Assembly (NCBI RefSeq): GCF_007990545.2
Contig: NZ_AP019829.2
Location: 1,178,001 to 1,242,000, forward strand
Source of the DNA: Leptotrichia wadei
GTDB lineage: Bacteria; Fusobacteriota; Fusobacteriia; Fusobacteriales; Leptotrichiaceae
Length of the DNA stretch: 64,000 nt
Direction: 5' to 3'
The stretch's first letter is position 1. Every line of letters starts with the position of its first letter. This document shows, piece by piece, positions 36,318 to 45,038 of the stretch. The translations under genes were made by a program, and so were the position numbers. A model generated the notes under the pieces. The model did no database searches. It had not been told where the DNA came from and saw only the letters and a program-made list of their open reading frames with translations.

Positions 36318-37757
36318 CTAAAATCCAAAACGAATAATTTTATCATCAGTTATGATACTTTGTGCTTGGGCATAAATATTTCTACCTTCATAAAATAATT
36401 TTACAAACATCACTTGATTTTCCAAACATTCATTTGGCAAAAGTTCATAAAAATTTTCTGAAAATTCCTTGTTTTTCTTATCTCTAAGCTCTATCATTTT
36501 TTGATTTTTATCAATTAAAATATATTTTTTCTTACCTTCTTCTTCAACAAACATAATTTTTTCAAATTCTAGTAATAAAGCCACTTCATTATTTGTCAAA
36601 ATATTTTTTAATTCATTTTTAGCAATTTTTACGGCATGATCTACACTTTGAGCATGTTTTTTTATCTCTTTGTAACAAGAACTTTCAATTTTATCAAAAC
36701 TAGCAGCATCCCATCTTATTCTCTTATTAACTCCACCTGGATAAAAAGTTAATGTAGGCACCGTCAATAATGAAAAATTAGAATTTTCCTGCTTGATATA
36801 TTTCATCGCCGAACGAGGTCTATAATTGGCAGTATATGACACTTCTCCACTTTCTAGATCAATCCAGTATCCACAATCTGTAAAAATCTTACTAGCCTCA
36901 TCATAGTTCACTTCAAATGAAAGCTGCACCAATCTCGCATTTTCCTTTTTTAACCCCAAATCATTCAACTGAGTTAACTTCCATACGCCTCCTAAATCCT
37001 CATACAACGTATTATCCGTCAATTCTGGATCATTCTTTTCAAGTTGCTCATTCAAAAACTCTCTACCTTTTTTCTCAATCGCCCTCAACTTTTTCAAACA
37101 TTCTAAAGCCGTCTGATAATGTCCCTTATCCTGATCCTCTTTATACGCCTGAATTTCCAAAAGTAATCTTTGAAACAAAACTTGTGGCCCTGGTAAGTAA
37201 TAATCTCCCAATTGTTTTACAATATCTCGATACTCTGTAATCGAAACACTCCCCATTGCAGAAAGTCCAACTTTCAACAATTGCGAACTTATTTTCTTTA
37301 TCAAATCTAGCCCTTCGAGTTGCTTTTTAATTTTCTTTGTTCTAGCCGATTTAGATGCTTTTGAAGAAGTTTTTTTCTTAACTTCCTTTTCCTCATTCGC
37401 CCTTTTAGCCTTTAATTTTTCCTTTTTTTCTCTCTTTGCCAAAATATCTTCTGGTATTTCACACTCCTCAAATTTTTTCCCTCTCAATATCTCAAATAAC
37501 AAAGCTAATCCATGCTTACAAGGAAATTGTCTACTTGGACAAGTACATCGTGTAACAGGATTTTCTTCATCAATAAAATCCACCGAAACCGTATAATTCG
37601 ATTTCCCACTTCCCTTACACTCGCCCATATACAAAGTATCGTCAACCGAACGCCACAATTTCAAAAATGCCCCTTTATCACACAATTTTTTTGCATTTGA
37701 AATCGCTGAAGCATTCGGAGCCATAGCAATAATCCTGCTCTCCTCTAATCTCTTCAC
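36318..37757 (-). CDS. SWIM zinc-finger protein, YehQ-like
   Basis: A 479-residue protein with a SWIM zinc finger near the N-terminus: CTCPSRQFPCKHG (Cys71, Cys73, Cys80, His82), the CxCxnCxH pattern that binds DNA or protein. A Lys-rich charged stretch follows (about residues 115-150), then a helical region and a beta-rich C-terminal domain. The GTG at 37757 is the likely start: AAGGAGG lies eight bases before it, inside the longer frame from 37808. It is the first gene of the six-gene unit and lies next to an extended -10 promoter. As far as I recall, yehQ of E. coli is the SWIM member of the equivalent set. Confidence 0.87.
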   Translation of the reverse strand: MKRLEESRIIAMAPNASAISNAKKLCDKGAFLKLWRSVDDTLYMGECKGSGKSNYTVSVDFIDEENPVTRCTCPSRQFPCKHGLALLFEILRGKKFEECEIPEDILAKREKKEKLKAKRANEEKEVKKKTSSKASKSARTKKIKKQLEGLDLIKKISSQLLKVGLSAMGSVSITEYRDIVKQLGDYYLPGPQVLFQRLLLEIQAYKEDQDKGHYQTALECLKKLRAIEKKGREFLNEQLEKNDPELTDNTLYEDLGGVWKLTQLNDLGLKKENARLVQLSFEVNYDEASKIFTDCGYWIDLESGEVSYTANYRPRSAMKYIKQENSNFSLLTVPTLTFYPGGVNKRIRWDAASFDKIESSCYKEIKKHAQSVDHAVKIAKNELKNILTNNEVALLLEFEKIMFVEEEGKKKYILIDKNQKMIELRDKKNKEFSENFYELLPNECLENQVMFVKLFYEGRNIYAQAQSIITDDKIIRFGF

Positions 37758-37829
37758 AATACAAACCTCCTTCTTTTTTATCCAAAATTCACTCAATTTT
37801 TTATTCAAATTTTTAAATCGTTTAGATTT

Positions 37830-37838
37830 ATTATATCA
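37830..37838 (-). promoter_or_regulatory. extended -10 promoter of the SWIM-MoxR-vWA unit
   Basis: The minus strand reads TGATATAAT, an extended -10 element about 70 bases before the SWIM start codon. The -35 region is poor. An IS605-type element begins about 170 bases farther upstream and faces away. Confidence 0.5.
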
Positions 37839-38063
37839 TAATTTTTTTATAAACTAAACTCTATTTAAAATTATATTTTATAATATTCCCTGTTTAAAAA
37901 GCAAATATTTATTTTCATTAAGAACTTGAATATATTTTTGCTAAATAAAAAATCGCTGCTTTTTATCACAACGATTATTTTAAATATTTTATTTTAACAA
38001 AAAGATAGCAAGAAGTCACCTACTTCTACAAGTGGGAGATGAATTGCTTTTTTTGTAAAAAAA

Positions 38064-38092
38064 TTGAAAAAAGGATACTCTTATGATACAAT
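38064..38092 (+). promoter_or_regulatory. tnpB promoter
   Basis: TTGAAA (38064-38069), a 17-base spacer and TACAAT (38087-38092) inside the element, followed by AAAGGAGGTG before the tnpB start. Confidence 0.6.
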
Positions 38093-38159
38093 TTTTGTAT
38101 AAAATATCGAATAGAAATAATTAAAAATAATATTCAAAATCAAAAGGAGGTGTAATTTC

Positions 38160-39257
38160 ATGAAATATAATTTAGCATTCAAATATAGGATTTATCCAAA
38201 TAAGGAGCAAGAATTATTGATAAACAAGACTTTTGGATGTGTTCGTTTTGTTTACAATACAATTTTGTATATTGCTAATAAAATTTATGAAGAAACTGGA
38301 AAAAATAAAATAATTACACCTGCTAGTTTGAAAAGCGAAAACTAATTTTTAAAAGAAGTGGACAGTTTGGCACTTTCAAATGCTCAATTGAATGTAAAAC
38401 GATCGTTTAAGAATTTTTTTCAAAAGAGAGCGAAGTTTTCAAGATTCAAATCTAAAAAGAATAATGTTAAAAGTTACACGACAAATTGTGTGAACAATTC
38501 GATACGAATTGAGGAAAATAAATATTTGGTTTTGCCAAAATTAAAAAGAATAAAATTAAAATGTCATAGAGAAATACCAAAGGATTACAGAATAAAGTCA
38601 GTAACATTGACAAACAGTAATGGAAATTACTATGTTTCTGTTTTGACAGAATTTGAAAAAGAAATTCAAAAAATGCCAAGTAATGATAAAGTAATTGGAC
38701 TTGATTTTTCAATGTCTGAACTATTTATCAGTTCTGAAAACCAAAGGGCTGATTATCCAAAATATTTTAGAATGCTGGAGAAAAAATTGAAAAAATTGCA
38801 GAAATTGTTATCAAGAAAAGTGAAATTTTCTAAAAATTGGTATAAGCAAAAAGCGAAAATATCAAAATTACATGAATATATCAAAAATTGTCGAAGAGAT
38901 TTTTTACATAAATTATCGAAAAAATTGTCTGAAGCGTATAATGCTGTGGTTGTTGAGGATTTGAATATGAAAGGGATGAGTCAGGCATTAAATTTTGGTA
39001 AAAGCGTAGGAGATAATGGATGGGGAATATTTTTGAGAATGCTCGAGTATAAGTTGATGTTTTTAGGGAAACAATTTTTGAAGATAGATAGGTGGTTTCC
39101 GTCATCGAAGACTTGTAGTAAATGCGTAAATATTAAAGAGAAATTAAAATTATCAGAAAGAAGTTATAAATGTGAGTGTTGTGGGATTGAAATTGATAGA
39201 GATTACAATGCGGCACTGAATATAAAAAATATTGGAAAAGAAATGTTGAAATATTAG
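38160..39257 (+). pseudogene. tnpB: tnpB RNA-guided nuclease gene with one nonsense codon
   Basis: The reading frame runs 365 codons from ATG 38160 to TAG 39257 with a single in-frame TAA at 38343-38345; the context (N-stop-FLKEVDSLALSN) suggests GAA changed to TAA. All later nuclease parts are intact: RuvC Asp in VIGLDFSMSELF (residue 182), Glu in VVVEDLNMKG (266), zinc ribbon CSKC...CECC, and Asp in IDRDYNAALNI (348). The first 61 codons hold the start of the DNA- and RNA-binding domain. Unless translation restarts near 38358 or the stop is read through, the nuclease is dead. TnpB proteins use the right-end omega RNA as guide to cut near a TAM. Confidence 0.85.
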
Positions 39258-39365
39258 GAAATAAAAAAACAGGGCAGGGACTGTCCGAAGAGCTTGGTAA
39301 ATATATTTGGCTAACAAAAGCAGATACTTCCCAAGAAGCTCCCGCTTCTAAAAGCGGGAGTAGTT
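39258..39365 (+). ncRNA. candidate omega RNA (right-end RNA) of the tnpB element
   Basis: Established TnpB systems make their guide RNA from the 3' end of tnpB through the right end of the element. Here the segment after tnpB is conserved-looking and structured (GGGCAGGGACTGTCCGAAGAG, then the strong right-end hairpin). Its borders are inferred from position only. Confidence 0.45.
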
Positions 39366-39367
39366 CA

Positions 39368-40117
39368 CTAATTATATTCCTGAATTACTTTTCCATCTTC
39401 TCCATACTCTTTTTCCAAAAATATTTTCCCATTTTCTAAATGACTTTCCATTTCCAATTTTCCAGTTTTAGAATTATATCTCCAGATAATTCCCGTTTTA
39501 TTAGCTAAACTTTCTTTTTTTACAATTTCTCCTGTATTTATATCATATATTTCATAATATTCCACATAATCTTTAAAATCATCTGGATTACTAAATGGAT
39601 GAAAATTATTTTTCTTTCTCAAAGTAGATTTTCTATAAAGTTTTCCGTTATCATAATATTCTTCCATTTCTCCAACTGGTTTACCGCTTTTATAATTTAA
39701 TTTTAAAGAATTTTCATTACCAAATCCAAAAGATTTATCAACATACATTTCCCCAACGGGTCCACTTTGATTATATTGTGCAGAAAATTCTAATTTGCCA
39801 GTTTTTGAATCTCTTGCTTCAAATTTTACCATTCTTCCATTTTTTATTTCAAAAGTTAATGTTCCAGAAATATCCAAATCATCAACATAAAGATATCTCA
39901 ATATAAATACTCTAAACGAAACATTCGTGTTTTCACATTTGTAAATACCATTTTTAAAAGGAATATTTGTTTTTCCAGTATATGGATTAAATTTTTTCTT
40001 ACTATCTCCACCTTTAAAATATTTACAAACTTCTAAAGTCTGGTTATCTGTATTACCAAATATAACTATTGAACTAAATAAAAGAAGAAAAAGAAAAATT
40101 ATTTTTTTCTTAAACAT
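39368..40117 (-). CDS. exported MORN-repeat-like protein
   Basis: About 249 residues with a signal peptide ([20 protein letters not shown]) and a mature region made of YwqK/MORN-2-like repeats, for example [27 protein letters not shown] and [21 protein letters not shown]. Such proteins are common in Fusobacteria, often annotated as antitoxin-like on weak grounds; a periplasmic or surface role is more likely. The start at about 40117 gives a proper signal peptide and overlaps the end of ychF by eight bases. Its stop codon lies at the right tip of the IS605-type element, so the last residues may have been changed by the insertion. Confidence 0.75.
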   Translation of the reverse strand: MFKKKIIFLFLLLFSSIVIFGNTDNQTLEVCKYFKGGDSKKKFNPYTGKTNIPFKNGIYKCENTNVSFRVFILRYLYVDDLDISGTLTFEIKNGRMVKFEARDSKTGKLEFSAQYNQSGPVGEMYVDKSFGFGNENSLKLNYKSGKPVGEMEEYYDNGKLYRKSTLRKKNNFHPFSNPDDFKDYVEYYEIYDINTGEIVKKESLANKTGIIWRYNSKTGKLEMESHLENGKIFLEKEYGEDGKVIQEYN

Positions 40118-41213
40118 TAAATCTAAAGAACATAACATCCCCATCTTGCACAATATACTCTTTTCCTTCAAGCCTCATCGCACCTTTCTCTTTTGCTCCG
40201 TTCCATCCATTTAATTCAATAAATTTATCAAACGAAACAACTTCTGCACGAATAAATCCTTTTTCAATATCCGTATGAATTTCACTAGCTGATTTTTGTG
40301 CATTTGTCCCTTGTTTAATTGTCCAAGCTCTGACTTCCTTTACTCCAGCCGTAAAATATGTGATTAATCCCAATAATTTAAATCCAGCACGAATTAATCT
40401 ATTTAAACTTGGCTCTTTAATTCCAAGTTCATCAATGAACATTTGTCTTTCCTCTTCATCTTCAATTTCGATTAATTCAGCTTCCACTTTTGCCGAAAAA
40501 GTTACAACTTCGCTGTCATACTGTTTTGCAAATTCCCTAACTTTTTTTACATAGTCATTTTCAGTCTCGCTTGTCAAGTCGTCTTCAGAAATATTTGCTG
40601 CAAACATCATCGGCTTTATAGTCAAAAATTGATAAACTTTTATTAATTCTTCTTCCCTTTGAGTAAATTCTAAAGTTTTTAATAATTTAAATTCTTCCAA
40701 ATGTGCCTTACATCTTTCAAGAACTGCAAGCAATTCCTTTCCTTCAGCGTTTCCGCCACGAGCCAGTTTCTGATTTTTCTGAATCGCTCTTTCGACAGTT
40801 TCCAAATCAGCAAAAATAAGTTCCGCATTGATTGTTTCAATATCTCTAATCGGATCAACGCTTCCTTCCACATGAATAATGTTGTCATCGTCAAAACATC
40901 TCACAACTTGGCAAATCGCAGCCGTATTTCTGATATTTGACAAAAACTGATTTCCAAGCCCTTCCCCTTTGGAAGCACCTTTCACAAGCCCCGCAATATC
41001 CACAAATTCAACTGTCGCTCCAACCGTTCTCTCTGGATTAATCACTTTTTCCAAAGCCTTTAGCCGTGGATCTGGCACACTCACAAGCCCCACATTTGGC
41101 TCAATTGTCGCAAACGGATAATTTGCTGCCTCTGCATTTTGTGTTTTTGTTATCGCATTAAATAATGTTGATTTTCCTACATTTGGTAATCCTACAATTC
41201 CTATTCCTATCAT
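40110..41213 (-). CDS. ychF: redox-regulated ATPase YchF
   Basis: OBG-family P-loop protein that prefers ATP and interacts with the ribosome and 26S/50S particles. The 367-residue product has G1 GLPNVGKST at residues 8-16, [20 protein letters not shown], the altered G4 region, and the C-terminal TGS domain ([20 protein letters not shown] ... [14 protein letters not shown]). The ATG at 41213 starts the conserved [15 protein letters not shown]; an upstream TTG frame from 41243 precedes the ribosome site. Length is normal. Confidence 0.96.
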   Translation of the reverse strand: MIGIGIVGLPNVGKSTLFNAITKTQNAEAANYPFATIEPNVGLVSVPDPRLKALEKVINPERTVGATVEFVDIAGLVKGASKGEGLGNQFLSNIRNTAAICQVVRCFDDDNIIHVEGSVDPIRDIETINAELIFADLETVERAIQKNQKLARGGNAEGKELLAVLERCKAHLEEFKLLKTLEFTQREEELIKVYQFLTIKPMMFAANISEDDLTSETENDYVKKVREFAKQYDSEVVTFSAKVEAELIEIEDEEERQMFIDELGIKEPSLNRLIRAGFKLLGLITYFTAGVKEVRAWTIKQGTNAQKSASEIHTDIEKGFIRAEVVSFDKFIELNGWNGAKEKGAMRLEGKEYIVQDGDVMFFRFNV

Positions 41214-41311
41214 TCTATTTATATTTCCTTTCTTTTTTTGCAATTTATAAACTTTATTTTATTTATTTCATTATATCCTAAATTTATATATCTTCTAAAT
41301 AAATCTAATTT

Positions 41312-41845
41312 TTATAATTTTTCCAAAATTTTTATCAATTTCCACTTTTCCTTGTCTGTCGCCTTAAACAAATAAGAAATATCATAAATCGGCACAATCT
41401 TAATTTCTCCATAAAAATCAAATACTTTCCCAACTAAATCCTTTATATCCTCTTTCTCATCATTTTCCAAAAGCGATTTAGTCGCCCTTTCTCCAACTGT
41501 TACAATATATTTGGGATTTATCAAGGCAATTTGCGTTATCAAAAACTCATTGCATTGCAAAATGCTTTCTTGCTCAATTATATTCCCATGGGAACTACAT
41601 TTTGTAAGTGTTGTAAAATAGCATTTTTTTAAATCCAGTTTTGAATATTCTAAAAATCTTTTGAAATATTTTCCATTTTTATCGGCAAGAAGCTGCTGCT
41701 TTATATCCTCTTCCTCACTTACACTATCCAATACAAACAGTACCTCTGCCTTTTTATTCCCTTCTCCAACAATCGGATTAATTCGAGTTTTTTCCAAAAC
41801 ACATTTAGTACAAATATCAATTTCTAATTTTAAGTCATTCCACAT
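41312..41845 (-). CDS. uracil-DNA glycosylase superfamily protein (type 4/5-like)
   Basis: A 177-residue protein with the layout of the Fe-S uracil-DNA glycosylases: ICTKCVLEKTR (first Cys pair, near residues 12-15), VGEG at about 27, TLTKCSSHG and SILQCNEFL for the other two cluster Cys, and PKYIVTVGERATKSLL. The GEG loop continues NKKAEV, and SVSEEED stands in for the usual GEEED loop. Base excision of uracil is likely but not certain, as the family includes inactive and other-activity members. It follows the MBL gene by 25 bases. Confidence 0.83.
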   Translation of the reverse strand: MWNDLKLEIDICTKCVLEKTRINPIVGEGNKKAEVLFVLDSVSEEEDIKQQLLADKNGKYFKRFLEYSKLDLKKCYFTTLTKCSSHGNIIEQESILQCNEFLITQIALINPKYIVTVGERATKSLLENDEKEDIKDLVGKVFDFYGEIKIVPIYDISYLFKATDKEKWKLIKILEKL

Positions 41846-41870
41846 AACTTTTCCTTTATTTATTTATTTT

Positions 41871-42644
41871 TTATATTTTATAAATTTCTGTTCCTTCTTC
41901 ATCAATAACTTCAATTTCCAAATGACTTTTATTTTCCCGCTCCAAAATTTCATACAGCGAATTATATGCCAATTCTGGAGTATTGTTATCCTTACTTATA
42001 TGCATCAAATAAATTTTTTTCAGTTTTTCATTCAATACTTGAGCAATTAATTTTGATGCTTCTGAATTTGATAAATGCCCATTTCTTCCCTTTACACGAT
42101 TTTTAAGTTCCCAATGATAAGGTCCTGTCATTAGCATATTATAGTCATAATTGCTTTCCAATACGATTACATCGCTATTTTTCAAATTTTCCTTAATAAT
42201 ATTGTTCACACACCCAACATCACTCGCATAAGACAACTTTTTTCCTTCATACTCAAACGTATAACCTAAACATTTTTTCGCATCGTGCATCACTTCAAAA
42301 TTATTAATTACACAATTTCCAATTATAATTTTATCTTCCCTTATAAAATTCAAATTCTTTTTATCAATTTTTCCAATCTTTTCCCTAATAACGCCATAAG
42401 TCATTTCATGAAGGTAAATTGGAATATCATATTTTCTCGACACAACTCCAAGCCCCTGAATATGGTCAGAATGCTCATGAGTTACAAATATCCCCTTTAT
42501 ATCTTCTATTCTCTTTTCAATATTATTTAGTTTTTCTGCAATTTTTTTCCCACTAAATCCTGCATCCACCAAAAATTTCTTATTCCCCATCTCAATATAG
42601 CTGGAATTTCCGCTGCTTCCACTTCCCAAACTTGAAAATTTCAT
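41871..42644 (-). CDS. MBL-fold metallohydrolase, WalJ/YycJ-like
   Basis: A 257-residue single-domain metallo-beta-lactamase-fold protein. The metal site is complete: FVTHEHSDHIQG (residues about 53-64), VMHDAKKC, and ASDVGC, together with the opening MKFSSLGSGSSGNSSYIE that marks the WalJ/YycJ branch. Members are thought to be DNA- or RNA-directed nucleases linked to cell-wall or replication control. It is followed by the UDG-like gene, which suits a DNA-repair setting. Confidence 0.9.
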   Translation of the reverse strand: MKFSSLGSGSSGNSSYIEMGNKKFLVDAGFSGKKIAEKLNNIEKRIEDIKGIFVTHEHSDHIQGLGVVSRKYDIPIYLHEMTYGVIREKIGKIDKKNLNFIREDKIIIGNCVINNFEVMHDAKKCLGYTFEYEGKKLSYASDVGCVNNIIKENLKNSDVIVLESNYDYNMLMTGPYHWELKNRVKGRNGHLSNSEASKLIAQVLNEKLKKIYLMHISKDNNTPELAYNSLYEILERENKSHLEIEVIDEEGTEIYKI

Positions 42645-42721
42645 TATTTTTCAATCTTCTTTCTAACCGAGTTTTTGTTTTTTTAAACTCTCAAATTCCC
42701 CACTTTTAAAATTCTCAAATT

Positions 42722-43162
42722 TTAAATATTTGGCGAAATAGTTCCCTTAGCTTCATCATAAACCCATCCGCCTTTTCTATCTTTTTTTATCACAATTCTA
42801 TTGCTTTGCTCCCTGTCATCCTTTAAACTTTCAGGAATTTCATAAATCTTTTCATTTCCATAAAAAGTTTCAAAATTATATTTTCCATCCGCACTTTTTA
42901 CACTTCTAAGATTATCTTCAAGCCCTGCCAATTTAGGATTTGCACCTGTCATTTCCTTAAATTTCTTTACTGCATTTTGCAATTTCACAGTTTCAACTTG
43001 AATATCAGCATTTATAAGTTTATCAACTTTTCTTGAAAAAAGTATAACAACATTAAAAATTGCAATAAATAAAACTATAAGAAAAACTACTCCTCGAGAA
43101 ATAATCTTTCTAGTTATTTTCGCCCTATTATTCCCATAATAATAATCATTATCAAAAGCCAT
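42722..43162 (-). CDS. membrane-anchored pseudopilin-like protein
   Basis: A 146-residue protein with one N-terminal membrane segment (GVVFLIVLFIAIFNVVILF) and a soluble domain that resembles the C-terminal part of GspG-type pseudopilins: VKLQNAVKKFKEMTGANPKL, then GKYNFETFYGNEKIYEIP and GGWVYDEAKGTISPN. The usual prepilin cleavage site (G before FTLxE) is absent, so it would remain uncleaved in the inner membrane. A role in secretion or uptake is inference. Confidence 0.75.
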   Translation of the reverse strand: MAFDNDYYYGNNRAKITRKIISRGVVFLIVLFIAIFNVVILFSRKVDKLINADIQVETVKLQNAVKKFKEMTGANPKLAGLEDNLRSVKSADGKYNFETFYGNEKIYEIPESLKDDREQSNRIVIKKDRKGGWVYDEAKGTISPNI

Positions 43163-43215
43163 TTTATTGAATGAAATTTAAAAATTTCATATTCTCCCTT
43201 CTAAAAATTACTTCT

Positions 43216-43241
43216 AATCATTTGTAAAAGTTATAAAGTCT
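43216..43241 (-). promoter_or_regulatory. recurrent upstream motif (copy 3)
   Basis: Minus strand reads ACTTTATAACTTTTACAAAT, 54 bases before the pseudopilin-like start. Confidence 0.3.
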
Positions 43242-43344
43242 CCTTAATACAATATTTTTCAATTTTAAACTTATATACTCTTATATTTTTTCAAAAAAAT
43301 ATTTTGAAATTTTGATAATTTTACTTTTACAATAACTTAAAAAA

Positions 43345-44466
43345 TTATTTTTTATTTTTAAAAATTGATGGTCTTACAATTACCTTTACCTGTTTTGGAA
43401 TTTCCAACTGTATTTTTAAAGGTCCTCTTTTCACATTAACCCATCCAAGCCCAGCAATTGCCAGCTCTTCATTTTCTTCAATTTCCACTTCGCAAGTTAC
43501 AAATTCATTTTGGAAATACTTTTTCTTTTCACTCCCTTGCAAAATTTCAAAAAAGTTCCCATTTAACAAGTCCTCCACTCTTTCCTCACGAGTCACATGA
43601 AATTTCACACTTTTTGAAGCATAAGCAGAAAAAATCGGCTTGCTCCCACTTTCCAAAAGCTCATTTCCCAATATTTTAAATCTACAAAAAACATCAAACA
43701 TAAAAACTTGATTTTCTTCTAATTTAAAAGTTTTCCTTGAAATTTCTCCCACTGGCACAAGTTTCAATCCACTTTCTACACTAATTAAATCAGAAACTCT
43801 TCCATCTGGAATAAGCCCAGGCGTATCAATTATCGTAATCTCACTATTTTGAATTTTGTTATTAATTGATTTTAAAGTTGTCCCTGAATATTTTGAAGTT
43901 GTTATTCTATTGTTTCCCAAAAGCAAATTTATAACTGAAGATTTTCCAACATTTGAAACTCCCAGGACAGTTGCCTTAACTTTTTTATTTTGAAAAATAT
44001 TTTTTATTTTTCTAACAATACCATTTATTCCATATTTACTTTTGGCACTAATAAAAGCAATGTCATCAGGCACAATATCCTCTTCAGCAAGTCTATCCTT
44101 TACCCAGTTGGAAATTTCGGTCGGATGTATAAAATCAGGCATAAGATCAATTTTATTAACCAAAATTATTGATCTGTAATCCCTCAAATAATCCAAAATT
44201 TCCTCAGTAAAAGAACCCTCAAAATCAATAATATCAAATATTGGCAATATTACATCCGACTTTTTTACACTTTTACTTACTTCCTTCAAATAATCTTCTC
44301 TGCTAAAATTATTTACAAGGTTTTCTCCATAATTCTTAATCTTAAAACATCTTTGACAAAGCAAATCATCCTGCATCACAAATTTTTCCTTAGGAACATA
44401 CCCCTCCTTATTTTTATCTTCAAACTGCAGCTCAATCCCGCAGCCACTACATTTCTTTTTAATCAA
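43345..44466 (-). CDS. yqeH: ribosome-biogenesis GTPase YqeH
   Basis: Circularly permuted GTPase needed for 30S assembly, 373 residues. An N-terminal zinc finger (CSGCGIELQ ... CQRCFKIKNYG) precedes the motifs in permuted order: G4 VNKIDLM, G5 SAKSKYG, G1 GVSNVGKSS, G3 DTPGLIP. The C-terminal part ends with the conserved beta domain. The start is a TTG six bases after AGGAGG, so translation may be moderate. A 570-bp gap without a gene lies upstream. Confidence 0.94.
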   Translation of the reverse strand: MIKKKCSGCGIELQFEDKNKEGYVPKEKFVMQDDLLCQRCFKIKNYGENLVNNFSREDYLKEVSKSVKKSDVILPIFDIIDFEGSFTEEILDYLRDYRSIILVNKIDLMPDFIHPTEISNWVKDRLAEEDIVPDDIAFISAKSKYGINGIVRKIKNIFQNKKVKATVLGVSNVGKSSVINLLLGNNRITTSKYSGTTLKSINNKIQNSEITIIDTPGLIPDGRVSDLISVESGLKLVPVGEISRKTFKLEENQVFMFDVFCRFKILGNELLESGSKPIFSAYASKSVKFHVTREERVEDLLNGNFFEILQGSEKKKYFQNEFVTCEVEIEENEELAIAGLGWVNVKRGPLKIQLEIPKQVKVIVRPSIFKNKK

Positions 44467-45038
44467 AATTTCCTCCTACTTTTTTTACTCATTTAGCTAT
44501 TTATAAAAATTTCAATAGACTCATACTAAACTCCAATTGAATAATGAAAATGAATATGTTATAAATCTTTTTAGTAGATTAAACCTAATATTTATTTTAA
44601 TTATTTGAAAATAAATATTCGCTTTTTAAGCGGAGAATATATCAATATTCTTAAATTTTTTAGTTTTATTATTTTTCTCTGCTTTTTGACAATTATAAAT
44701 ACTGCTATTATTCAATTTCTATCACTTTTACTTTACAATTATCTTTTTTTTCGAGCGTATAAAAATTTTTGTGTAAATAGAACAGCAAAGTATTGAATTT
44801 ACTGAATTTATCTATTAATTTTCACAAAATTATAAGTGCACTCGTTTTTTCTCATTCATAAAAATCTTTAATTTATAAAATTTTTACTATTTGTAATAAT
44901 AATATATTATATTAATATTTTTGTTATTTATTAGTTTAATTTAATTTATAAAATACGTCCGATAATATAATTTTTTATTTCCATAAAAATAATAACTATT
45001 TTTTTATTTAATTTGTTAATTTAATTTTCAAAACAAAC
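44467..45038. other. 572-bp intergenic region, no gene supported
   Basis: Apart from the recurrent upstream motif at 44495-44521, which faces yqeH, the region is AT-rich spacer. A 63-codon rightward frame at 44605-44796 is hydrophobic but has no ribosome site and a weak start, so I do not call it a gene. Confidence 0.4.
44495..44521 (-). promoter_or_regulatory. recurrent upstream motif (copy 4)
   Basis: Minus strand reads AGTCTATTGAAATTTTTATA followed by AATAG, 29 bases before the yqeH start. Confidence 0.3.

Larger units (their letters stand above)
38005..39368 (+). mobile_element. IS605-superfamily element with tnpB only (IS1341-like)
   Basis: The left end has the hairpin CCTACTTctacAAGTGGG (38019-38036) and the right end CTCCCGCTTctaaAAGCGGGAG (39339-39360), the subterminal hairpins typical of single-strand transposing IS200/IS605 elements. 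Between them is one tnpB gene and no tnpA Y1 transposase, so movement would need a TnpA from elsewhere. Exact ends are not fixed; the right tip probably lies in the TTCAC at 39364-39368, touching the stop codon of the convergent MORN-like gene. It inserted between that gene and the SWIM-MoxR-vWA unit. Confidence 0.8.

Noticed and set aside
38005-39368. Intact autonomous IS605 element
   Set aside because: No Y1 tnpA gene is present on either side of tnpB, and tnpB itself carries a nonsense codon.
44605-44796. Rightward hydrophobic 63-codon frame in the yqeH-xer gap
   Set aside because: No ribosome site, weak start, and composition expected of AT-rich spacer; it also has no neighbour in the same direction.
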